From assembly GCA_910574915.1 (NCBI GenBank), contig CAJTCR010000026.1:1-64000 (forward strand): a stretch of 64,000 nt of DNA, written 5' to 3'. This DNA comes from Eubacteriaceae bacterium. Lineage in GTDB: Bacteria > Bacillota > Clostridia > Lachnospirales > Lachnospiraceae. The notes beneath the pieces were generated by a model that was not told the DNA's origin, made no database searches, and saw nothing but the letters and a program-made list of their open reading frames with translations. Numbering within the stretch: the stretch's first letter is position 1; the number at the start of each line of letters is the position of its first letter. Positions 9,380 through 17,516 of this stretch are shown one piece after another. The position numbers and the translations under genes were made by a program.

Positions 9380-9646
9380 TTTCGTAACATTTACGAAGAA
9401 CAGCCGGGAGAAGGGATGGGCAGGCTCTGGCGGCGGCTTTGGAAGAATGTTTAGAATTTCTTGGTATTCTGCAAAATAACTAGGGGCGCAGCCAAGCGGC
9501 ACCTTTAGCTGCCAGCAGGCAGCGAACTAGGTGCCGCGACCGGACACAGCCACAACGTACCAGCAGAATACCTAGAAAATCTTAACATTCTGGAACTGAT
9601 GCCGCCAGAGCCTGCCCATCCCCTCTCCCGGCGTCCCTCCCTGAAA
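9380..9646 (-). repeat. Long palindromic repeat, copy B
   Basis: Intact copy of the long palindrome, in the opposite orientation to copy A. GCCGGGAGAAGGGATGGGCA (9398 onwards) pairs with TGCCCATCCCCTCTCCCGGC (ending near 9633), with one G-U-type wobble. The variable middle of the arm (ATGGGCAGGCTC) differs from copy A (ATTGGCACACCC) but the facing arm has changed to match. The apex reads GCACCTTTAGCTGCC...GGCAGCGAACTAGGTGC. Confidence 0.88.
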
Positions 9647-9695
9647 AGTTAAAAAAGCACTTCAAACTCGCTCACTACTAAGATCCTCTGCAAAA

Positions 9696-10757
9696 TCACC
9701 CGCAAAATTCCCGAATCTGCTTTTCCATACATGCAGTAATATCTCCCTGCCTAAAATAGACATCAGACCATTCTACCACTTTTTCAATCGCTGTCTTAGC
9801 ATCCCACCGCGGAGACCAGCCCAATGTCTTTTTCAGCCTGGAGCAGTCCAGTTTTAAAAAGTTTGCTTCGTGCGGGCCGCCGTCGTATCGGTTGATCCAT
9901 TGTACGCAGCTTCCGGTCAGCTTGTTCCATTTTTCGCAAAACAACGTTACGAGCTCGCCGGTTGTCAGGCAGTCCGTTTCATCCGGCCCGACGTTGTAGC
10001 TTCCTGCATACGACTTGTCTTCGTACTGTGCCTGCGCGATTTTAAGGTATGCTGTTACAGGTTCTAACACATGCTCATATGGCCTGGTGGAATAAGGGTT
10101 TCTTACCACAATGTCTGTTCCTGCCTGTGCCGCGCGGATGCAGTCTGGGATAATGCGGTCAGCCGCAAAATCACCGCCGCCGATCACGTTGCCTGCGCGT
10201 GCCGTAGAGATTGCTGTGTCAGAATCTGCAAAGAACGAGTTTTGGTAGCTGCTTGTTACAAGCTCAGAGCAGGATTTGGAGTTGGAGTAAGGATCATAGC
10301 CGTTCAGCTCTTCGTTTTCGCGGTAGCCCCATTCCCATTCCTTGTTTTTGTATACTTTGTCCGTCGTGACATTTAAAAAAGAGCGGATGCCAGGCGTGCT
10401 GCGCACACATTCCAGCACGTTGACAGTGCCCATTACATTTGTCTCATAAGTGTAGACCGGATTTTGATACGATTCGCGCACCAAAGGCTGCGCAGCCATA
10501 TGGATCACGATTTCAGGCTGGCAGGAGGCAAAGACTTCCTGCATATGCGCAAGGTCGCGGACATCTCCGGTGACAGAACGAATGTTGTCAGCCAAGCCGC
10601 ACAGTGCAAAGAGGTTTGGATCAGTCGGTGCTTGCAGGGCGTATCCGGTCACGTCCGCGCCAGCCATATGCAGAAGCTGGCACATCCAGGAGCCTTTAAA
10701 GCCGGTATGCCCGGTGATAAGTATTTTTTTATTTGTGTAAAATGACAGATCAAACAT
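9696..10757 (-). CDS. rfbG: CDP-glucose 4,6-dehydratase
   Basis: A 353-residue short-chain dehydrogenase/reductase that converts CDP-glucose to CDP-4-keto-6-deoxyglucose, the first step to dideoxy sugars in surface polysaccharides. The NAD-binding motif GHTGFKG sits at residues 16-22, TTDKVYKN carries the catalytic threonine/aspartate, and YDPYSNSK gives the YxxxK pair. The motif GHTGFKGSW and the NVTTDKVY stretch are characteristic of this enzyme rather than of RmlB or GalE. Length matches the family (about 355). The usual partners, CDP-glucose synthase (rfbF) and the dehydrase rfbH, are absent from the window, so this gene stands alone. GAAAGGAA precedes the ATG. Confidence 0.87.
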   Translation of the reverse strand: MFDLSFYTNKKILITGHTGFKGSWMCQLLHMAGADVTGYALQAPTDPNLFALCGLADNIRSVTGDVRDLAHMQEVFASCQPEIVIHMAAQPLVRESYQNPVYTYETNVMGTVNVLECVRSTPGIRSFLNVTTDKVYKNKEWEWGYRENEELNGYDPYSNSKSCSELVTSSYQNSFFADSDTAISTARAGNVIGGGDFAADRIIPDCIRAAQAGTDIVVRNPYSTRPYEHVLEPVTAYLKIAQAQYEDKSYAGSYNVGPDETDCLTTGELVTLFCEKWNKLTGSCVQWINRYDGGPHEANFLKLDCSRLKKTLGWSPRWDAKTAIEKVVEWSDVYFRQGDITACMEKQIREFCG

Positions 10758-10813
10758 GTTTTTTTCAAAATTCCTTTCCAGTGAAAGTGTTTAACAGTTC
10801 CGTTTCTTCCGAT

Positions 10814-10842
10814 ATTTTATCTTATTTTCCGCGCTTTTGCAA
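10814..10842 (-). promoter_or_regulatory. Promoter of the rfbG-like gene
   Basis: Reading the minus strand, TTGCAA (10842-10837) is followed after 17 bases by TAAAAT (10819-10814). The -35 box lies only three bases from the -35 box of the divergent promoter on the plus strand. Confidence 0.6.
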
Positions 10843-10845
10843 GGC

Positions 10846-10875
10846 TTGTATTTTAAGAACCTTTCATTGTATAAT
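10846..10875 (+). promoter_or_regulatory. Promoter of the TIM-barrel gene
   Basis: TTGTAT (10846-10851), 18-base spacer, perfect TATAAT (10870-10875). It is back to back with the minus-strand promoter, so the two polymerases would compete for nearly the same DNA. Confidence 0.65.
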
Positions 10876-10908
10876 AGTCAGGAAGTACCGGATCGGAGGA
10901 AGAACATT

Positions 10909-11844
10909 ATGCGAGGCAGTAAGCTTAAAATATATGCAAAAGCATCGTTTGATTCAGCGGAAATCCGTGAAAAAATAAGGTGCGGCTGCGATGGGCTGGA
11001 ATATAATTTGCAGGAGGATTTTTTGCACAGGGGGAGCTGCTTTGAAACATGCTATTTGCAGGAATACTTTACGATGTACAATGTGGAGGCGGTGCATGTG
11101 CCGTTTTATGCGAATGGTCTGGTGATGAATATGGAGCATGTGTTTCAGCATGAGGATGTAAGCCCGGTTCGCAACGTGTTCCGCCTGGCACAGTACTGTG
11201 CCGAACTTTGGAAGCACAAGGTGCTTGTCGTGATCCATTCGTCGCTGTCGTACTATGATTATATGGAGTTTGAGCTGTTTCGCAGGCGGCTTAAGGAAGT
11301 GCTTGGGCAGTTTTTTGCGGATTACCCGATGGTAGATCTGGCAGTTGAAAATGTGATCCCGATGGAATATAAGCAAAACGGCGCGGAAAGCCCGAGGCTG
11401 TGCAATGGGACATTTACGGATCTTACGAGCATCGTCTGTGACCTGCGGGAGCAGTTTGGCGAACGGGTGGGGACGGTGCTGGATCTCTGCCATGCGGCAA
11501 TGACCGAAAAGTATATGAAGGTACTGCTGGAAGCGGCGGATTTTTTGCCGCATAAAAACCTGCCGGAGCATCTTGACTACAGCATGGAGCATTATTTCAG
11601 GATACATCAGGGGATATGCAGGCTGATTCATTTTAATGATTTTACCGGGAACGGATATGCGCAAAATCACGGGACGCCGTTAGAGAATGAGGAAAAGGCA
11701 GCCGCATGGATGCGTTTCTATGATAAATACGCATACGACTGCCCGCTGACATTGGAAATCCGGGAAGCGGATTATAAAAATTGTGTAAACTACAGGAATA
11801 CGCTGGCGCTGTTAGACCGCTGCTACAGCTCCATTACGGCATAG
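10909..11844 (+). CDS. TIM-barrel sugar isomerase/endonuclease-like protein
   Basis: A 311-residue protein that resembles the xylose-isomerase-like/AP-endonuclease 2 TIM-barrel superfamily. Visible signs are the alternating strand-helix pattern, an HVPFY motif early, VVIHSS, the VENVIP strand with glutamate, LDLCHA with aspartate and histidine, and IHFNDF with a histidine near the C-terminus; these are the positions that bind metal in the superfamily. The start at 10909 follows GGAGG (10895-10899) by nine bases. Substrate is not known. Its shared regulatory region with the CDP-glucose dehydratase hints at sugar metabolism, but that is inference only. The last 22 bases overlap the convergent gene at 11823. 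Confidence 0.6.
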   Translation: MRGSKLKIYAKASFDSAEIREKIRCGCDGLEYNLQEDFLHRGSCFETCYLQEYFTMYNVEAVHVPFYANGLVMNMEHVFQHEDVSPVRNVFRLAQYCAELWKHKVLVVIHSSLSYYDYMEFELFRRRLKEVLGQFFADYPMVDLAVENVIPMEYKQNGAESPRLCNGTFTDLTSIVCDLREQFGERVGTVLDLCHAAMTEKYMKVLLEAADFLPHKNLPEHLDYSMEHYFRIHQGICRLIHFNDFTGNGYAQNHGTPLENEEKAAAWMRFYDKYAYDCPLTLEIREADYKNCVNYRNTLALLDRCYSSITA

Positions 11845-12350
11845 ATCAGATCGTTTCCTCTGATCTGAGAGCCGATATAGCTCTCGGCAAACGTAAAGTA
11901 GCCGTTTGAGCCAAGCTTTTTTTCCCACGTATCGACAGATTCTTTCAGCCGCACAAGGCAGACGATCGGCTCGGTATAGTAATCATAGAGCAGTGACTTG
12001 TCTGTCAAGTCCATATGCAGTTCGCCGGTAAGGGTGGCGCGCAGCTCTTCGTTTGTAAATGGGTCAAACGCCATTAACAATGCAAATTCCAGCCTTGCGT
12101 TATCCTTGTCCCGAATATTGTCCAAATCATATTGTTCGCCTGTATATCTGGACTTTATGTCATAGAACACAAGCCCGATTGCTTCTCTGAGCCGGCGGCT
12201 GTTGGACGACGGGTACTGGCGGTGCGTTTTTAACAGGTTGCTTTCTAATGGATAGAACATCATTGTATGGAGGTCTTCGTCGCCTCTTTCGATTGTTCCA
12301 AATTCTTTTTCCATTTGAGAATATATTTTTTCAAATTGGTATTGCTGCAT
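11823..12350 (-). CDS. Protein of unknown function (175 aa)
   Basis: I do not recognise this family. The protein is soluble, rich in charged residues, with no signal peptide or membrane segment. It begins MQQYQFEKIYSQMEKEF and contains a central SSNSRRLREAIGLVFYDIKSR stretch and aspartate-rich segments (DLDNIRDKDN). The ATG is preceded by AGGAGG at an ideal distance on the minus strand, which makes it a credible gene. It is convergent with, and overlaps by 22 bases, the TIM-barrel gene. Function cannot be inferred. Confidence 0.7.
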   Translation of the reverse strand: MQQYQFEKIYSQMEKEFGTIERGDEDLHTMMFYPLESNLLKTHRQYPSSNSRRLREAIGLVFYDIKSRYTGEQYDLDNIRDKDNARLEFALLMAFDPFTNEELRATLTGELHMDLTDKSLLYDYYTEPIVCLVRLKESVDTWEKKLGSNGYFTFAESYIGSQIRGNDLIYAVMEL

Positions 12351-12487
12351 GTTGGTTCCTCCTCAATAGTTTCAGCTTGCAATAAGCAGCTATCAGTATT
12401 TTTCTCTGTAAATAGTATCTTATAGCTGTATGGCGGAAAAGTCAAGGAGGTTCGTATGCCTGTTTGATGCCTTTTGCGAACCGAATA

Positions 12488-12600
12488 TGAAATCGATTTC
12501 ACTGTTTTGCACAAAAATGAAATTAGAAAATTGTGGAAAATGCGGATTTACAAAGTTAATAAACAGGAGTATCATAGCATCATAAATGAAATCGATATCA
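12488..12600 (+). promoter_or_regulatory. Promoter with paired palindromic operators before the HAD-PTS operon
   Basis: The perfect 14-base palindrome TGAAATCGATTTCA (12488-12501) recurs with one changed base pair as TGAAATCGATATCA (12587-12600), 99 bases centre to centre. Between them lies TTTACA (12547-12552), 17 bases, TATCAT (12570-12575). The downstream copy would sit just past the transcription start and the upstream copy about 85 bases before it, the usual arrangement for a repressor that loops DNA. The cognate regulator is not identified. The remainder of 12351-12660 shows no gene. Confidence 0.6.
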
Positions 12601-12660
12601 TTTTTGTGGGCTTTTAACAAAAAGAATCAAACAGGCAAAAAGAAGGCAAGGAGGATGCAG

Positions 12661-13494
12661 ATGAAGCGCAAAATAATTTTTTTGGATATTGATGGAACAT
12701 TGACGCAGCCAGGAAGCAATGAACCGCCGGAGTCTGCGGTCTGGGCGATTGCGCAGGCAAGAAAAGCAGGGCATTATGTATTTTTATGTACAGGCAGAAA
12801 TTATGGAATGCTTTCGCCGCTGCTGCAATATGGATTTGACGGAGTCGTTGCAAGCTCCGGCGGATATATTGAATGGCAGGGCAGGTGCATTTACGACTGC
12901 CCGATGACGCCGCAGCAGAAGCAGGCGGCAATGGATGTGCTTGCGAAAAACGGCGTGTTCAGGACGATTGAATGCAGGGAAGGTTCTTATACCGACGAGG
13001 GACTCAAGGAGTTCTTAAGAAGCCATGAAAAAGAAGGCAGCAACAGCGAGCTTTTGCGCTGGCGGGAACAAATCGAAAAGTCGCTGAATATCCTGCCGAT
13101 GAAACAATACGGCGGGCAGCCAGTGTATAAAATCGTAATTGTAAGCCGCTCAAGCGAACACTTAAAAGAGCCGCGGCAGGTGCTGTCAGAGGATTTTTCA
13201 TTTTGCATCCAGGAAGAAAATATGGGCGGAATGATCAACGGTGAGGTCGTAAATAAAAAATTTGACAAAGGCAGGGCAATCGAACGGGTCAGCAGGGAGC
13301 TGCACATACCGCTTTGCGATACGGTCGCGTTTGGAGACAGCATGAATGATAAGGAAATGATAGAAACGGCGGGACTTGGCATTTGTATGGAAAACGGCAG
13401 TGAGGCTGTAAAAAAGCTGGCAGATGCCATGTGTCCGTCGGTAGCAGATCATGGAATACGGCAAGCGTTTATAAAATACAAGCTGATCTCGTAA
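12661..13494 (+). CDS. Cof-type HAD-superfamily hydrolase
   Basis: A 277-residue haloacid dehalogenase-type phosphatase of the Cof/IIB subfamily. Motif I is DIDGTLT (nucleophile D9, acid D11), motif II is the CTGR strand near residue 47, and motif IV is GDSMNDKEM near residue 225, with the lysine of motif III in between (KFDKGRAI). The start at 12661 is favoured because AAGGAGG ends at 12654; an ATG at 12655 is too close. It is the first gene of an operon with a PTS permease, so a sugar phosphate is the likely substrate. Which one cannot be read from sequence. Confidence 0.87.
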   Translation: MKRKIIFLDIDGTLTQPGSNEPPESAVWAIAQARKAGHYVFLCTGRNYGMLSPLLQYGFDGVVASSGGYIEWQGRCIYDCPMTPQQKQAAMDVLAKNGVFRTIECREGSYTDEGLKEFLRSHEKEGSNSELLRWREQIEKSLNILPMKQYGGQPVYKIVIVSRSSEHLKEPRQVLSEDFSFCIQEENMGGMINGEVVNKKFDKGRAIERVSRELHIPLCDTVAFGDSMNDKEMIETAGLGICMENGSEAVKKLADAMCPSVADHGIRQAFIKYKLIS

Positions 13495-13535
13495 TATGCA
13501 AAAAATAAATGAATCATAGAAAAGGGGAGAGAAAA

Positions 13536-15452
13536 ATGGCAGTGGATTATGCAAAATGTGCCAGAGAGATTTTTGAAATTCTGGGCGGCAGGAGCAACCT
13601 GGTAAGCGCTGCGCATTGTGCAACCAGGCTTCGGCTAGTAACGGTAGACAACAGCAAAATCGATATGAAAAAGCTGGAAAATATTGACGGGGTAAAAGGC
13701 GTGTTCAGCAACAACGGGCAGCTTCAGTTGATTATCGGTACGGGAACCGTAAATAAAGTGTATGAGGAGTTTTTAAAAGTAAGCGGCATGACGGCGGCTA
13801 CCAAGGAGGATGTAAAAGCGGCTGCGGCAGCACAGCAGCCGATCTGGAAGCGGATGATCAAAGCGCTGGGCGACGTGTTTGTGCCGATCCTGCCTGCGAT
13901 TGTAGCTTCTGGGCTGATGATGGGGCTGGTAGAGGCGCTTGGAAAAGCGATACCGTCGTTTGCGGAAAGCGACTGGTACGGTATTTTGGACTTGATGGCA
14001 AATACGGCATTTACCTTTTTGCCAATTTTAATCGCAGTATCGGCGACACGGGTATTTGGCGGGAATATATTCCTTGGCGCTGTTGTCGGGATGGTTATGA
14101 TTCATCCAAACCTGTTAAACGCTTGGTCCGTCGGTTCGATGGAAGCGTCCGAGATTCCGGTATGGCAGTTGTTTGGATTTTTTAAGATCCGTCAGGTCGG
14201 CTACCAGGGGCACGTGATTCCGGTCGTGATCGCGATCTGGCTGATGTGTAAGATTGAAAAATGGCTGCATAAGCATGTGCCGGAAATGATCGACTTGTTT
14301 GTAACACCTTTATGTACCGTGTTAGCGACTTCTTTTATTACGCTTGGGATCATTGGGCCGATTTTTTCCACAGCAGAGAGCTATGTGCTGGAATTTGCCG
14401 GATGGATCATTACCGTTGGATACGGGGTCGGCGCTATGATTATGGGAGCGTTGTATCCGCTTACCGTTGTATGCGGCATTCACCATATGTATAACGTGAT
14501 CGAAGCGGGAATGCTGTCTGCGGCAGACGGGATCAATATCTGGATGCCGGTCGCATCGGCGGCAAACTTTGCACAGGGAGCGGCTTGTCTTGCCGTAGGG
14601 TTAAAGGCGAGAAATATGAAAACCAAATCGGTGGCAATTCCATCCTCCCTGTCTGCGGCGCTTGGAATTACAGAGCCGGCTATCTTTGGCGTCAACTTAA
14701 GATTTACAAAGCCGCTTGTATGCGGGATGGCAGGCGGAGCGGCAGGCTCACTGCTGGCGTCCATCTTCCATATCGGAGCGACTTCTTACGGAGTCACAGG
14801 ACTGCCTGGATTTTTAATTACCTTGGATTATACCGTGCAGTATGCGGTTGTGCTTGCCGTATCGGCCGGGATTGCGTTTGCGCTTACCTGGGTATTGTGG
14901 AAAGAAGAATCAGAAGAATCAGAGAAATCAGAAGAAAAACAAGAAACAAAACAGCCGGAAAAAACAAAGACGCAGGACAGCGCGGGACAGACGTTAGCAG
15001 AAGGCGTATTGTTTGCTCCGGTGACGGGGAATGTGATCCGCAGGGAAGAGATTCCTGACGAAACGTTTGCTTCCGGCGTCCTTGGGGACGGCGTAGGCAT
15101 TGAACCGGAGATCGGAGAAGTAGTCGCTCCCTTTGACGGGGAGATATCTTCTGTAACAGATACCTGCCACGCCGTCGGGATTACCGGGCCTTTCGAGATG
15201 GAAGTGCTGATTCATGTCGGTGTCGATACGGTCAATATGAAAGGAGACGGCTTTCATCTGCTTGTCAAAGAAGGTGAGAAGGTAAAAGCAGGGCAGAAGC
15301 TGCTGGCCTTTGATCTGGATAAAATAAAAGCGGCAGGCTACAGCACGACGACGGCAGTGCTTTTAACGAACAGCGACGACTTTTCCGCGTATAAAATTGT
15401 GAAAACAGGAAAAACAAACAAGATGGAGAAACTGTTAACCGTAGAACAGTAA
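13536..15452 (+). CDS. PTS permease IIBCA, sucrose/trehalose type
   Basis: A single-chain phosphotransferase permease of the glucose-sucrose superfamily that imports and phosphorylates a sugar. Domain order is IIB (about 1-85; phosphocysteine C28 in HCATRLR), IIC (about 105-450; many membrane segments, with GITEPAIFGV near residue 385) and, after an acidic/lysine linker, IIA of the crr type (about 490-635; phosphohistidine H560 in MEVLIHVGVDT). The IIC sequence resembles sucrose and trehalose permeases more than beta-glucoside ones. No phosphoglycosidase lies next to it; a HAD phosphatase does. The start at 13536 follows GGGGAGAG. Specificity is uncertain. Confidence 0.88.
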   Translation: MAVDYAKCAREIFEILGGRSNLVSAAHCATRLRLVTVDNSKIDMKKLENIDGVKGVFSNNGQLQLIIGTGTVNKVYEEFLKVSGMTAATKEDVKAAAAAQQPIWKRMIKALGDVFVPILPAIVASGLMMGLVEALGKAIPSFAESDWYGILDLMANTAFTFLPILIAVSATRVFGGNIFLGAVVGMVMIHPNLLNAWSVGSMEASEIPVWQLFGFFKIRQVGYQGHVIPVVIAIWLMCKIEKWLHKHVPEMIDLFVTPLCTVLATSFITLGIIGPIFSTAESYVLEFAGWIITVGYGVGAMIMGALYPLTVVCGIHHMYNVIEAGMLSAADGINIWMPVASAANFAQGAACLAVGLKARNMKTKSVAIPSSLSAALGITEPAIFGVNLRFTKPLVCGMAGGAAGSLLASIFHIGATSYGVTGLPGFLITLDYTVQYAVVLAVSAGIAFALTWVLWKEESEESEKSEEKQETKQPEKTKTQDSAGQTLAEGVLFAPVTGNVIRREEIPDETFASGVLGDGVGIEPEIGEVVAPFDGEISSVTDTCHAVGITGPFEMEVLIHVGVDTVNMKGDGFHLLVKEGEKVKAGQKLLAFDLDKIKAAGYSTTTAVLLTNSDDFSAYKIVKTGKTNKMEKLLTVEQ

Positions 15453-15509
15453 GCCGGAGGCACAAGAAAATACGTCTCGAAAAAAATTTAAAAAAAATAA
15501 AAAAAGTAC

Positions 15510-15538
15510 TTGCATTTTTTTGAAAGGCGTTATATAAT
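15510..15538 (+). promoter_or_regulatory. Promoter of tRNA-Gln
   Basis: TTGCAT (15510-15515), 17 bases, TATAAT (15533-15538); the tRNA begins 40 bases after the -10 box. Confidence 0.75.
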
Positions 15539-15577
15539 ACATCATGTCGGGAGCGAACAGAGCAAACGATATGATAA

Positions 15578-15649
15578 TGGCCCATCGCCAAATGGTAAGG
15601 CAACGGACTCTGACTCCGTCATTTCAAGGTTCGAATCCTTGTGGGCCAG
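15578..15649 (+). tRNA. tRNA-Gln (anticodon CTG)
   Basis: A 72-base cloverleaf folds cleanly. Acceptor arms TGGCCCA and TGGGCCA pair fully. The anticodon stem ACGGA/TCCGT encloses the loop CTCTGAC, giving anticodon CTG for the glutamine codon CAG, and the T loop is GGTTCGAATCC. The discriminator base is G and CCA is not encoded. It stands alone with its own promoter and terminator. Confidence 0.95.
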
Positions 15650-15658
15650 TTAGTTGGG

Positions 15659-15692
15659 AAAACCTCAGTGAGAAATTCATTGAGGTTTTTTA
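15659..15692 (+). terminator. Terminator of tRNA-Gln
   Basis: AAAACCTCA and TGAGGTTTTTT form a stem around a short loop and end in a T run just after the tRNA. Confidence 0.8.
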
Positions 15693-15717
15693 TTGTTGAG
15701 AGTTTTGAGTTATTATG

Positions 15718-16036
15718 AAGGGACGCCAGGAGAGGGGGTTGGCACGCCCTGTCTGCGTCAGTTCCAGAATGGTAAGAAGCTCTAGGTATTCTGCTGGTAC
15801 GTTGTGGCTGTGGACGGTCGCGGCACCTAGTTCGCTGCCTGCTGGCAGCTAAAGGTGCCGCTTGGCTGCGCCCCTGGTTTTTCCGCAGAATACCAAGAGC
15901 TTCTAACCATTCTTCCAAAGCCGCCGCCAGGGCGTGCCAACCCCCTCTCCTGGCTGTTCCTCGTATGTGTGACTGAAAAAAGTTCTAAGTTTTTCTGTAT
16001 GGCAGGCGCCTCCTCTCTCCCAGCGTCCCTCCCTGT
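15718..16036 (+). repeat. Long palindromic repeat, copy C, plus a partial arm
   Basis: Copy C occupies about 15718-15980 in the same orientation as copy A but without the inserted element. Terminal arms GGAGAGGGGGTTGGCACGCC and GGCGTGCCAACCCCCTCTCC pair perfectly over 20 bases; inner arms AGAATGGTAAGAAGCTCT and AGAGCTTCTAACCATTCT pair with one mismatch. The apex reads CGGCACCTAGTTCGCTGCC. A separate remnant of a terminal arm (GGCGCCTCCTCTCTCCCAGC) lies at 16005-16024. The repeat fills the convergent space between the tRNA terminator and the next gene. Confidence 0.87.
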
Positions 16037-16064
16037 ATTCCATTTCATTTCATCAAAATAAAAT

Positions 16065-16457
16065 TCAATAAGACTGCATAACCTCCAACACATCCTGATA
16101 CCCCAGGTGATCTGCCAGCATTTTCAGTCCTTCCAGCACCTCTTCCATAGAATAATTGTATTTCTTTAAAAATTCATCACCCTTTATACCCGCGTATTCG
16201 TAAAAAAAGATCAATTCTGCCACAGATGTTTTCTCGCCGTAGTCAATCTGATCCAGCAGAATATTTTCCGCCTCGTTGACTTCTCCGCGGTCGACCATAT
16301 TTTTGATGTATGCGAAGCGGTCGTCGGATAAGCCGTAGCGGGATTGTACAGACAGGTCTTCCTGTTCGTACTTTTTGCCGAGCGCGAGACTTGACAGTGT
16401 CCTGGCGATTTCTTTGATCAGTCTTAGGATATAGTCTTTTTCTGTTTCGTAATTCAT
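16065..16457 (-). CDS. Small DUF6483-like protein
   Basis: A 130-residue helical, acidic cytoplasmic protein beginning MNYETEKDYILRLIKEIART. The opening DYILRLIKE and the length fit the DUF6483 family of Clostridia as I remember it; no function is known. AAGGAGG precedes the ATG on the minus strand. It lies downstream of the LacI gene on the same strand with a 24-base gap and may be cotranscribed with it. Confidence 0.6.
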   Translation of the reverse strand: MNYETEKDYILRLIKEIARTLSSLALGKKYEQEDLSVQSRYGLSDDRFAYIKNMVDRGEVNEAENILLDQIDYGEKTSVAELIFFYEYAGIKGDEFLKKYNYSMEEVLEGLKMLADHLGYQDVLEVMQSY

Positions 16458-16481
16458 GAAAACCTCCTTATAATACAGATG

Positions 16482-17516
16482 TTAAATAATAGTAGGACGT
16501 ACAAACGTCAGCTCAAACGGCGCATCCGGGTGCTGCGTGCGGAACAATAGCTGCAAGGCAAGGCGTTTTCCAAGCAGTGCCGTGCGTACATTTGCCGTTG
16601 TGATATTTCCGGCAACGTTTGTATATTCCTCGGAATTGTCAAATCCGGTCAGTACGACCGGATGCGGTACGTGCTGCGGGTTTTCGTCGATGTATTGTTT
16701 TACGAAATGTGCCATAAAGTCGCTGACGCATACAAAAGCAGTCGGCCAGTCGGTCAGCCCGTTTAAAAAATCATAGACTTCTTTTCCGTAGGAAAAAATG
16801 CCGATACTTCCGGTCAGGCAGTATTTTGAAAGGATCTCCATCCGGTGCGCCTGCATACAGGCACAGTAGCCGCGGTAGCGTTCCAGGTTGGTCTGGGCAT
16901 AATAGATATCGCCGAGGAAGCCGATTTTTGTGTGGCCGTCTCGAATCAGGGATTCGGTGATGTCGTATTCTGTCCGGTAGCCTTCGATTAACAGCAGGTC
17001 TCCGTTTAGCTGCTTCCGGTACAGGGAAGGAACGGTGTCTAAAAAGACTTTCGGGAGGGAAAGCTCATTGACCATGCCAAGGATCGTAGGATCGTATACG
17101 TTTAAAATAATACAGCCGTCGAGCAGGCTGCTTTCGCTTTTTAATATCAGCGGCAGTTGAAAAGCCGGGGTGTAGACAGACGGAACATAAGTATACATCA
17201 GGTTTATGTTGTAGCTGGCAAGTTCTTGTGCCATACGGTGGATAATGCTCGTCCAGAACATGGCGGAATCCGGCCTTGATACGATTAAGGATACCGTGCT
17301 GACCGGCTGGCTGTGATGCTGTGCCTGCGGCTGTATTTTTTCCAGTTTTTCGAGTTCGGTATATGGAACTTTTGCATAGCCAAGCTCACGGGCTTTTTCA
17401 AAGATCGTATCACGCAGAGTATCGGATACGCCGGACTGGTTATTGAAGGCTTTGCTGACGGTGACCCTTGAGATTCCAAGAGCATCTGCGATGTCCTGCA
17501 TTGTGATTTTTTCCAT
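16482..17516 (-). CDS. LacI-family transcriptional regulator
   Basis: A 344-residue regulator with an N-terminal LacI helix-turn-helix (ITMQDIADALGISRVTVSKAF, residues 4-24 region) and a periplasmic-binding-protein-like effector domain (about 70-344) with LTGFDNSEEY near the end, typical for sugar-responsive LacI repressors. It is transcribed divergently from the ABC transporter and glycosidase operon starting at 17963, so it is the likely local regulator of that operon, sensing a mannose- or N-glycan-derived sugar. That ligand is inference. The ATG is at 17516; it lies about 50 bases from a miniature element. Confidence 0.9.
   Translation of the reverse strand: MEKITMQDIADALGISRVTVSKAFNNQSGVSDTLRDTIFEKARELGYAKVPYTELEKLEKIQPQAQHHSQPVSTVSLIVSRPDSAMFWTSIIHRMAQELASYNINLMYTYVPSVYTPAFQLPLILKSESSLLDGCIILNVYDPTILGMVNELSLPKVFLDTVPSLYRKQLNGDLLLIEGYRTEYDITESLIRDGHTKIGFLGDIYYAQTNLERYRGYCACMQAHRMEILSKYCLTGSIGIFSYGKEVYDFLNGLTDWPTAFVCVSDFMAHFVKQYIDENPQHVPHPVVLTGFDNSEEYTNVAGNITTANVRTALLGKRLALQLLFRTQHPDAPFELTFVRPTII

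Noticed and set aside
8768..9646. Short open frames inside the palindromes, beginning MPLGCAP or similar, recurring at 9299-9502, 15855-16061 and 39506-39712
   Set aside because: They recur only because the repeat recurs. They have no ribosome binding sites, and changes between copies follow base pairing rather than codons.
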